Source: Oscillospiraceae bacterium
GTDB lineage: Bacteria; Bacillota_A; Clostridia; Oscillospirales; Ruminococcaceae
Direction of reading: 5' to 3'
NCBI GenBank assembly: GCA_017440445.1
Contig: JAFSHE010000092.1
Span: 1 to 6,363 of the forward strand
Length of the DNA stretch: 6,363 nt
Shown: one piece after another, positions 1 through 5,889 of the stretch
Layout: the number at the start of each line of letters is the position of its first letter
How positions within the stretch are numbered: position 1 is the stretch's first letter
Position numbers and translations under genes: made by a program
Notes under the pieces: model-generated
What the model was told of the DNA's origin: nothing
The model's database searches: none
What the model saw: only the letters and a program-made list of their open reading frames with translations

Positions 1-1
1 A

Positions 2-445
2 GCTGACGCAAAGGCTGCAGGCGCAGATTACATTGCTGATAATGACACAATCGCTAAGAACCAGGGCGGCTGGATGGACTTCGAGGTTGTTATCGCAACT
101 CCCGACATGATGGGTGTTGTTGGTAGACTCGGTAAGGTTCTCGGTCCGAGAGGTCTTATGCCTAACCCCAAGGCTGGTACAGTTACTCCCGATGTTGGCA
201 AGGCTGTTCAGGAAGCTAAGGCTGGTAAGATCGAGTATCGTCTTGACAAGGCTAACATCATTCACTGCCCCATCGGTAAGGCATCCTTCGGCGTTGAGAA
301 GCTCGAGGAGAACTTCAACGCTCTGATGGAAGCAGTTGCTAAGGCTAAGCCTGCTGCTGCTAAGGGTCAGTATATCAAGAGCTGCACAGTTTCTTCCACA
401 ATGGGCCCCGGCGTTAAGGTTAACACATTAAGATTCGGTAACTAA
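2..445 (+). CDS. rplA: 50S ribosomal protein L1, C-terminal part (5' end outside window)
   Basis: L1 forms the mobile L1 stalk of the large ribosomal subunit by binding 23S rRNA near the E site. In many bacteria it also represses translation of its own rplK-rplA mRNA. The reading frame is open from base 2, giving 147 visible residues of a protein usually about 230 long, so roughly the first 80 are missing. An internal ATG at 74 is not the true start, because typical L1 sequence ([28 protein letters not shown]) already precedes and spans it. The family signature [16 protein letters not shown] is intact, as are [11 protein letters not shown] and the C-terminal [11 protein letters not shown]. 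It ends in TAA at 443-445, followed within 20 bp by a strong terminator. Every lysine codon is AAG, as expected of a highly expressed gene. The product is certain; only the 5' end is unknown. Confidence 0.98.
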   Translation, partial: ADAKAAGADYIADNDTIAKNQGGWMDFEVVIATPDMMGVVGRLGKVLGPRGLMPNPKAGTVTPDVGKAVQEAKAGKIEYRLDKANIIHCPIGKASFGVEKLEENFNALMEAVAKAKPAAAKGQYIKSCTVSSTMGPGVKVNTLRFGN

Positions 446-464
446 TTCCGATAAATACAAATTC

Positions 465-492
465 GCTCCTCCGTACAAACGGAGGAGCTTTT
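465..492 (+). terminator. Rho-independent terminator of rplA
   Basis: A perfect 10-bp GC-rich inverted repeat (465-474 pairs with 479-488) encloses the 4-base loop ACAA. It is followed on the + strand by TTTTGTGTTGT. It lies 19 bp after the rplA stop codon and should end the rplA transcript. Confidence 0.93.
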
Positions 493-510
493 GTGTTGTC
501 TGTATTTCTG

Positions 511-543
511 ATAAAAACAAGCTCCCCGAAAAACTCGGGGAGC
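511..543 (-). terminator. Rho-independent terminator of the ter-type operon
   Basis: A perfect 9-bp stem (521-529 pairs with 535-543) encloses a 5-base A-rich loop. Read on the minus strand it is followed by TTGTTTTTAT (520 down to 511), a good U-tract. It sits 23 bp past the telA stop codon. The + strand side carries a weaker T-rich tail (ATTCTTTA), so it may also act as a backup terminator for rplA. Confidence 0.9.
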
Positions 544-566
544 ATTCTTTATAGCGACTGTGACTA

Positions 567-1736
567 TTAAGCGTTCATGCGCTTCTTGTAGTCCTGCTTG
601 ATCTGCTCGAGCGCAGCAGCGTCCTGCTTGCGCTTCTCGCGAGCCTGATCCTGAATAGCCTTGACCTCGTCGATACCTGTAACGATGGTCTGCCATGTCT
701 GCTGGAGAGTCTCTACCTTGATTGAGGAGCCTGCGGACATCGCTGCAATAGCCTTGCTCTGGTTTGCGGTGTTCTGAGCGTTCTTTATCAGCATCTCGTT
801 GGTCTTTTCATCGAGAGCGTTGAGGGACTCAGCCTGGATACGCTGTCTCTTGAGCATGATAGCCTGAGCCAATGCCTGCTTGAATACGGGCATTGTGATG
901 ATGAATGCGGAGTTGATCTTTCTGATGAGGTTGAGGTTGGAGTACTCCATGGTCTTGAGCATGGGAACTGTCTGGATAGCAACGTTCTCTGCAACCTTAA
1001 GGTCCATTACTCTCTGATCAAGAATCTCTCTCATCTGCTGGAGGTTGGAGAGGTCCATGCGGATAGTACCGTCATCGGGATTCTCTGCTACCTTCTTCTC
1101 GTACTCAACGATGAAAGCGTCAAGCTCCTTAACGCCCTGCTCACCTGCCATGATGTACTTTACAAGCTGCTGGTAGTAGCCGAGGTTAGCGTCGTACATG
1201 TTGTCGAGCTTAACGTTTGCAGCCTCGATCTCGGTCTCGTACTGCTTGAGCTGTACATAGATCTTGTCGATCTCTGTACCCATTGTGTTGTACTTGTTGA
1301 GGATCTTCTCAAGCTTCTTCTGGAGATTTGTGAAGAAGCTGGGCTTCTCGTCCTTCAGCTCGTCAATATCGAACTTGTCCATGATAGCAGCCAGATTCTT
1401 CAGCATAACGCCTGTGTCGTTGATCTGGGAGATGCTCATGGAGTTGAGTACCTGGTCGGATGCCTTGGAGATCTCCTCGGCAGCCTCTGCACCGAACTTA
1501 ACGATGGTGTTTGCATCGTTTACGTTGATGGTGCTTACAAGCTGGTCGATCTCCTTGCTGGTTGCGAGCTGCTGCTTGATCTCCTCGGTCTTTACAACGA
1601 TGTTGAAGTTCTTAACTTCCTCTATCTGCTTTTCAAGCTTGACAGCTTCGGGGTTCTGAACCACTGTTCCTGTTGCTTCGATCACTGCGTCAGCAGCGGG
1701 CTGTACCTGTGCGCCGGGTGTGAACTGTAATCCCAT
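567..1736 (-). CDS. telA: TelA/YceH-family toxic anion (tellurite) resistance protein
   Basis: A 389-residue protein of the TelA family, known from tellurite-resistance (kla/tel) loci and from B. subtilis YceH in a Ter stress operon. Its biochemical role is unproven; members are linked to resistance to tellurite and to antimicrobial or envelope stress. The sequence is almost wholly helical, with heptad-like charged stretches (about 130-215 and 220-250, and a lysine/glutamine-rich C-terminal helix at about 355-389). There is no signal peptide or clear membrane segment, so it is probably cytoplasmic. Family-typical segments include IVKFGAEAAEEISKASDQVL (78-97), SISQINDTGVMLKNLAAIM (101-119), TMEYSNLNLIRKINSAF (262-278) and ETLQQTWQTIV (342-352). 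The start is set by AGGAAAGGA at 1746-1754, which lies inside the 3' end of the upstream YceG gene. Only 6 bp separate the two genes, which suggests translational coupling. All lysine codons appear to be AAG, like rplA and unlike its operon neighbours. The family call is secure; the function is not. Confidence 0.93.
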   Translation of the reverse strand: MGLQFTPGAQVQPAADAVIEATGTVVQNPEAVKLEKQIEEVKNFNIVVKTEEIKQQLATSKEIDQLVSTINVNDANTIVKFGAEAAEEISKASDQVLNSMSISQINDTGVMLKNLAAIMDKFDIDELKDEKPSFFTNLQKKLEKILNKYNTMGTEIDKIYVQLKQYETEIEAANVKLDNMYDANLGYYQQLVKYIMAGEQGVKELDAFIVEYEKKVAENPDDGTIRMDLSNLQQMREILDQRVMDLKVAENVAIQTVPMLKTMEYSNLNLIRKINSAFIITMPVFKQALAQAIMLKRQRIQAESLNALDEKTNEMLIKNAQNTANQSKAIAAMSAGSSIKVETLQQTWQTIVTGIDEVKAIQDQAREKRKQDAAALEQIKQDYKKRMNA

Positions 1737-1742
1737 AGTTTT

Positions 1743-3917
1743 TTATCCTTTCCTGAACAGCTTTCCGAAAAATCCGCTGTTTTTGTCGTCGGAGGGAATT
1801 TTTAGCTTCGGAACCTCCGTGTTGTACAGAAATTCATTCATGGTGTGTTCCTCGAATGCCTGATTGTTTACATAGGTCTCGAGGTTTTTGTAGCCTGTGG
1901 GTGTGTATATCAGAATATCAAAGCCAAACAGATTGCACAGCACCAGTCTTATGCACTCCTCGATGGTGAAGGTCTCCTCCACAGCGTCGATGTATATCAG
2001 CTTCGGTATCTGTTTTGTGAAGTCAAAGCTCTGTAACAGCTTAAGCATGTCCTTGGACATATTAAGACCAAAATGCAGTATACTGCACATCAGGTCATCG
2101 CCTTCGAGCTTCAGGAAACCGCTGTCTGCCGCCTCCTGGAATTTGTAGAAGATAAAATCCTGTATCCTGTCGGGCAGGTAGCTGTATTTATTCAGATTGG
2201 AGCTTTTCAGCTTTTCGGTGTCTATCTCGCCGTTGCGGTAGAATTGACGATATACTGAAAGATCAAGACTTCCGTCAGGAGCAGGCTTGTTCTCCTTGAT
2301 AAACAGTAAGGTATCTGGAGTAAGCTTGTTGCGGACCTCGTCCCAGTATGCGTTAAGGTTACCGTTCTGAACGCCGCTTATCTTGGCGAAGATATTCGGC
2401 ACGCTTACAAGGTTTCCGTTTACCGCAAAGCCCGTTCTGAACTTGGACTCCTGGTTCCATAGTATCCCTATCTCCTCGAAGGTGGTCTTAAGCGTAACCG
2501 TCTGGGAGTTGGGGAACTGGAAGCTGCGGAATATTCCCGCATCGCCGTTGTACAGCATCTGGTCAAGCTCTCTCTCAGCGGAGTAGGCAACTGTCGCCAT
2601 CTTCACCTTGATGGGCTTGTCAGGGAACTTTCCGCTCTCCTTCGTCTGAGGAAGCTGGAATATCTGCATGCGGTTGTTGAGGTTTTTATCCACCGTAAGG
2701 TCAAGATTGTTCTTGTTTGGCGTGATGTAGATGACATCAAATCCGCAGCGTGACATGAAATTAAGGAAGTAAAGCTCCGACTGGGAGATATCACCGTAAT
2801 ACAGAATAACGGGGATATCCTCGTACTGTACGGCGTATTTGCGCCCCTGTGTACAGCGGTAGAGCCATGTTACAAACTTGTTTCCGAAGTTTATCACAAC
2901 GGTGGGGTTGCCTGTGTAAAGCTCGCTCAGCATCTCCCGAAGTGCCTTCTGTGCGAGGGCTGTCCTTACGGGGTCGCCGTTAAGCTTTATCAGCAGAGCG
3001 AGTGCGTCGATGGTCTCCTTGACGTTGCCACGGGGGATGTTTCCAAGCGCCTTGACTTCCTCTGCGTTGGGGTTGTCAAGCGTCTTTTCGATGAAGACGA
3101 GCTGCTTTTTAAGTCCCGAAAAGCTCTCCTTGAACTGGAGCAGCATGTTTGTGTACACAGCCTCCTCATCGTAGCCGATAAGCGCTGCGCAGTATACGGG
3201 TATCTCGCAGCCCTCTGTGTAAACTCCGCCGCTTTTTATCACCCTGTCCTTGTGGGAAACGATGAAGTCCTGAAAAACTCCTGCGGCTGTTGTGTCGTGC
3301 CTTACGACGGAGCCATCATATTTCTCTGCGGCAGCACGCATATCGGAGAGCTGCTGCTCACGGCTGAGGTCCAGTTTTTCGAAATCGATCTGTATCCGCA
3401 TGTTTTTCGGGCCTGTGATATTGGTCACCTTATCACGGTGAGGGAACTTCAGAAAATCGCTGTCCTCTCCGTAGGAAACATAGGTTATCTCTACTCCTGC
3501 AAGCTGCATCATATACAGGAAATACAGCTCTCTGAGCGTTGCAGCGCCTATGTACAGCAGCTTCTGCGGTTTAGCTGTAAGATATTTTATCAGCCAGCAC
3601 AGCACAACGAAGTAGGTGTTCTTCTTGTTTGCTCCGCAGTTTTGAATAGCTTCTGCAAGCACCGCTGAAACAGCAGCGCTGTCAATGCTTATACGCTGAG
3701 CGTTCAGCCAGCTGTCAAGACCCTGCTTTACTGCGCCTGCATCCTCAAGGTCTGCTGCGGTGTACGCTGAGGCAGAGGTGATCTCAGTTGTGGATGCCAT
3801 CGGCAGCTTCTGCTGAAAGAACAGTCCGTTTTTCTGCACCGCAACAAAGCTGTCTATCAGAAAGCTGCGGAACACATCGGAGTTTTCATATCCGACATAT
3901 CTATTGAATTCTGCCAT
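1743..3917 (-). CDS. yceG: YceG-family protein, predicted component of the Ter 'biosynthetic module'
   Basis: A 724-residue protein that I assign to the YceG family, the usual partner of TelA and TerD genes in Firmicute Ter clusters. No reaction is established; comparative genomics places the family in a predicted biosynthetic module of the Ter system. No signal peptide or transmembrane helix is evident, so it is probably cytoplasmic. Three similar alpha/beta units can be read by eye at residues about 91-150, 342-402 and 615-675. Each has an N/H-x-G-x-N-like start, a helix, a hydrophobic strand (KLLYIGA, VILYYGD, KLIYIDA), an acidic helix and a second strand after a glycine (GVEITYV, GFDVIYITP, GFDILIYTP). 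The protein is longer than B. subtilis YceG, which I recall as about 540 residues. The start follows GGAAGGA at 3931-3937, 13 bases upstream, which is slightly long, but no better start exists before residue 40. The C-terminus (GFFGKLFRKG) is short, basic and aromatic. The family call rests on recognised sequence style and context, so it is less certain than TerD or TelA. Confidence 0.82.
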   Translation of the reverse strand: MAEFNRYVGYENSDVFRSFLIDSFVAVQKNGLFFQQKLPMASTTEITSASAYTAADLEDAGAVKQGLDSWLNAQRISIDSAAVSAVLAEAIQNCGANKKNTYFVVLCWLIKYLTAKPQKLLYIGAATLRELYFLYMMQLAGVEITYVSYGEDSDFLKFPHRDKVTNITGPKNMRIQIDFEKLDLSREQQLSDMRAAAEKYDGSVVRHDTTAAGVFQDFIVSHKDRVIKSGGVYTEGCEIPVYCAALIGYDEEAVYTNMLLQFKESFSGLKKQLVFIEKTLDNPNAEEVKALGNIPRGNVKETIDALALLIKLNGDPVRTALAQKALREMLSELYTGNPTVVINFGNKFVTWLYRCTQGRKYAVQYEDIPVILYYGDISQSELYFLNFMSRCGFDVIYITPNKNNLDLTVDKNLNNRMQIFQLPQTKESGKFPDKPIKVKMATVAYSAERELDQMLYNGDAGIFRSFQFPNSQTVTLKTTFEEIGILWNQESKFRTGFAVNGNLVSVPNIFAKISGVQNGNLNAYWDEVRNKLTPDTLLFIKENKPAPDGSLDLSVYRQFYRNGEIDTEKLKSSNLNKYSYLPDRIQDFIFYKFQEAADSGFLKLEGDDLMCSILHFGLNMSKDMLKLLQSFDFTKQIPKLIYIDAVEETFTIEECIRLVLCNLFGFDILIYTPTGYKNLETYVNNQAFEEHTMNEFLYNTEVPKLKIPSDDKNSGFFGKLFRKG
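1746..1754 (-). promoter_or_regulatory. Ribosome binding site of telA, embedded in the upstream gene
   Basis: The minus strand reads AGGAAAGGA, ending 9 bases before the telA ATG. The site is formed by the last codons of the YceG gene (Arg-Lys-Gly) and the first base of its TAA stop. Ribosomes finishing yceG would therefore expose or feed the telA start. Confidence 0.75.
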
Positions 3918-3930
3918 GTTTTCAGACCAT

Positions 3931-3937
3931 TCCTTCC
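3931..3937 (-). promoter_or_regulatory. Ribosome binding site of the YceG gene
   Basis: The minus strand reads GGAAGGA, 13 bases before the ATG at 3917. It lies in the 42-bp spacer after the TerD fusion gene. I see no hairpin or promoter in that spacer, which supports co-transcription. Confidence 0.6.
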
Positions 3938-3959
3938 GAGTATTTTTGCGAGTTTTTCA

Positions 3960-5195
3960 TCAGTCAGTTACCTCGATACCGTAGTTGTTGCAGAGCTTTA
4001 CAAGTCCGTCACGGAAGCCCGCACCGACTGCGGATACCTTCCATTCACCCTTGTACAGATAGAATTCCATAGCCACTACGGTAAGCTCGGCGCTTAGACC
4101 GAACATCGTGTAGGTTATTTTTTCGGTGCCGCCTGAGCTGATGGTTATTTTTGGCGACCTGACACGTGAGAAGTTGCGTCCTGCGCCGCCCTCGTATATC
4201 GAGTAGGCGAGGGTCATCCTCTGCACACGGTAGTCTACCTTGTCAAAATCTATTTCGAGATGCCCGTCAGCGGGGTAGTATCGGACGCTGTCGTTTTCTG
4301 CGGCCTCGTTTCCGAAGAATACAAGGTCCCTCTGTCCCACTGCTTTTTCGTTGCTGTCAAGCAGGAAAACGTAGGGGTCTATCTCCATGCCGCCCATATC
4401 TGCGGCGCTGAAATGTATCTCACAGTGATTTCCTGTGTACTGATACAGTGAGATACGCTGACCCTTGCGTACATCAAGCACAGGCATATCGTAGAGCGGT
4501 GCGGGAGAGTTTACCGTGATAACATCCGCAGGAGTAGCGGGTGGGGGAGGAGCGGTCTGTACGCTTGCCGTTACCTCTTTAGCCTCATATAACAGCTTAT
4601 CCGTTACCTGCTGAGCGTCTGCCGATGGTCTGCCGCTGACATATATCCTGCGTTTAAAGAGTGACTTTATCAGCACCTCCGCATAGAGATAGGTCATGGA
4701 ATTAAGACCGCCGACGGTTATCGTTATCTCGTTCATTCCCGCTGTAAGCTTCGTGGGGCTGAAGCTCAGTCCTGCGGTGGAGCACTCTATCTCTGCCGCC
4801 GCAGGGACGTTTACCTTCAGCTTGTATGTATTGGTCTTATCTGAGGCGAAGCTGCCGAGGTTTATCGTTTTCGGGAAATCAAACGGCATATCCTCTGCAC
4901 CGAAGCCCGAGCAGGAGCCGAGAAGCTCCACATCCCGTACCTCTGTATGTGCATGGGAAACGATGGCATTCTCCGAGGGGTCGCCCTCGGTAAGCTCCAC
5001 ACGCAGCCCCTCGATAACAGCACCCGAAGCGGTTATCTCGATAACGCTGCCTCGTTTTGCCCAGATGGTGGTATTGCTTCCGACAAGTCGGAGCGGCTTT
5101 GTTATGTATACGGGTCCCTCATACTCGCCCGAGGGAAGCACAGCAGTGCCGCCCGACGGGGTACGGGAAAGTATATCGTTTATTGATTCAGCCAT
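3960..5195 (-). CDS. Beta-helix / beta-sandwich / divergent TerD-domain fusion protein
   Basis: A 411-residue three-part protein. Residues about 14-95 look like a few coils of a right-handed parallel beta-helix of pectate-lyase type (GGTAVLPSGEYEGPVYITKP, LRLVG, then alternating hydrophobic strands to VEL). Residues about 107-190 read as an Ig/BACON-like beta-sandwich (INLGSFA ... TAGLSFSPTKLTAGMNEITI ... RRIYVSGRP). A linker with PPPP at 216-219 leads to a TerD domain at about 238-408, recognised by RKGQRISL, PYVFLLDSNEKAVGQRDLVF, YKGEWKVSAVGAGFRDGL and the end LCNNYGIEV. The acidic calcium motifs of canonical TerD are mostly lost: DFDLD is replaced by MEIDP, and the GEGDGDDE loop is absent. 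There is no signal peptide, so the beta-helix is more likely a binding or scaffold element than a secreted pectinase. The start has CGGAGGT 8 bases upstream. The gene ends in tandem TGA TGA stops. The TerD domain is secure; the N-terminal folds are inferred from pattern. Confidence 0.85.
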   Translation of the reverse strand: MAESINDILSRTPSGGTAVLPSGEYEGPVYITKPLRLVGSNTTIWAKRGSVIEITASGAVIEGLRVELTEGDPSENAIVSHAHTEVRDVELLGSCSGFGAEDMPFDFPKTINLGSFASDKTNTYKLKVNVPAAAEIECSTAGLSFSPTKLTAGMNEITITVGGLNSMTYLYAEVLIKSLFKRRIYVSGRPSADAQQVTDKLLYEAKEVTASVQTAPPPPATPADVITVNSPAPLYDMPVLDVRKGQRISLYQYTGNHCEIHFSAADMGGMEIDPYVFLLDSNEKAVGQRDLVFFGNEAAENDSVRYYPADGHLEIDFDKVDYRVQRMTLAYSIYEGGAGRNFSRVRSPKITISSGGTEKITYTMFGLSAELTVVAMEFYLYKGEWKVSAVGAGFRDGLVKLCNNYGIEVTD

Positions 5196-5203
5196 AGCCG
5201 CCG

Positions 5204-5210
5204 ACCTCCG
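5204..5210 (-). promoter_or_regulatory. Ribosome binding site of the TerD fusion gene
   Basis: The minus strand reads CGGAGGT, 8 bases before the ATG at 5195. It fixes the start within the 34-bp gap after terD. Confidence 0.8.
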
Positions 5211-5229
5211 TGTTACATTTCATTGATTA

Positions 5230-5814
5230 TCAGACATTTACTCCGTATGCTCTGCACAGAGCCTCAAGTCCGCCCTGATATCCCGCAGCAACTGCGTTGA
5301 ACTTCCAGTCGCCGTTGTAGCGGTAGATCTCGCATACTACCAGTGCTGTTTCGATGGAGAATTCCTCAACAAGGTCGAAGCGGAGAGTTTCCTCACCGTT
5401 TACATCGTCGGGATTATCTATCTTCACAACTCTTACGTAGGAGTTGGATACCTGACCGAAGTTCTGATTCTTTGCCTGTGCGTCGAAGATGGTTACTGTT
5501 ACAGCGATCTTATCGATCTCAGGGGGGATCTTTGTGAAGTCGATGATGATAGCTTCGTCATCGCCGTCGCCCTCGCCTGTGCGGTTATCGCCTGTGTGAA
5601 CTACCGCTCCATCACGGGCGGAGAGGTTATTGTAGAATACGAAGTCCTCATCCCTTAATACTTTTCCGTTTGCGCCAAGCAGGAACACGCATGCGTCCAG
5701 GTCGAAATCTGCGCCGCCGTCATAGCGGTTTGTGTCCCATCCGAGACCTATTCTTGCCATTGTAACAGACTTGTCGAGACTTACTCTCTGACCTTTTGAA
5801 AGATTTACGGGCAT
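5230..5814 (-). CDS. terD: TerD-family calcium-binding stress protein
   Basis: A 194-residue, full-length canonical TerD/TerE-type protein, cytoplasmic, with no signal peptide. Known family members bind calcium through clustered acidic residues and are needed for tellurite, phage and general stress phenotypes, by a mechanism still unresolved. Visible hallmarks are LSKGQRVSL (5-13), GLGWD (23-27), the acidic DFDLDACVFLL (36-46), DEDFVFYNN (55-63), the signature HTGDNRTGEGDGDDEA (73-88), IFDAQAKNQNFGQVSN in the middle and GDWKFNAVAAGYQGGLEALC near the end. All acidic positions of the two calcium motifs are present. AGGAGG at 5823-5828 lies 8 bases before the ATG. The gene precedes the divergent TerD fusion by 34 bp and is probably in the same operon. 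TerD paralogues (TerD, TerE, TerZ, YceC/D/E) are hard to tell apart by eye, so the symbol stands for the family. Confidence 0.96.
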   Translation of the reverse strand: MPVNLSKGQRVSLDKSVTMARIGLGWDTNRYDGGADFDLDACVFLLGANGKVLRDEDFVFYNNLSARDGAVVHTGDNRTGEGDGDDEAIIIDFTKIPPEIDKIAVTVTIFDAQAKNQNFGQVSNSYVRVVKIDNPDDVNGEETLRFDLVEEFSIETALVVCEIYRYNGDWKFNAVAAGYQGGLEALCRAYGVNV

Positions 5815-5822
5815 TTTTTTGT

Positions 5823-5828
5823 CCTCCT
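5823..5828 (-). promoter_or_regulatory. Strong ribosome binding site of terD
   Basis: The minus strand reads AGGAGG, 8 bases before the terD ATG, with a run of seven A (the last being the A of ATG) between. This near-consensus site decides the start at 5814. Confidence 0.85.
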
Positions 5829-5852
5829 ATATTGTGTGTTTGTTATATTATC

Positions 5853-5876
5853 CCCTGCGGACATAAGCCCGCAGGG
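5853..5876 (-). terminator. Hairpin between the ATPase gene and terD, possible weak terminator or attenuator
   Basis: An 8-bp GC-rich stem (5853-5860 pairs with 5869-5876) encloses an 8-base loop, 13 bp after the ATPase stop codon. On the minus strand the following bases are GGATAATATAACA, A/T-rich but without a real U-run. It may therefore terminate poorly, attenuate, or protect the 3' end of the ATPase mRNA. I see no convincing promoter between it and terD. Confidence 0.5.
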
Positions 5877-5889
5877 AGATAGTCCGGAA

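Noticed and set aside
1264..1659. Long + strand open frames opposite telA, yceG and the TerD genes (e.g. 1264-1659, 3252-3668, 4696-5226)
   Set aside because: They lie wholly or almost wholly antisense to well-supported genes, have no recognisable family features, and reflect the codon bias of the true genes.
3918..3959. Repeated ACTCG after A-rich runs in the spacer between the TerD fusion and YceG genes, as a possible regulatory site
   Set aside because: It is a short, imperfect direct repeat in a 42-bp spacer with no hairpin; it is easily expected by chance.
4910..5195. The fusion protein N-terminus as a secreted pectate lyase
   Set aside because: It has only a few beta-helix coils, no signal peptide, and sits in an operon of cytoplasmic stress proteins; an enzymatic role is not supported.
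5835..5852. Possible -10 elements (TAATAT, TATAAC) upstream of terD on the minus strand
   Set aside because: At 16-18 bp spacing the would-be -35 positions are G/C-rich hairpin bases with no resemblance to TTGACA, so I do not call a promoter.
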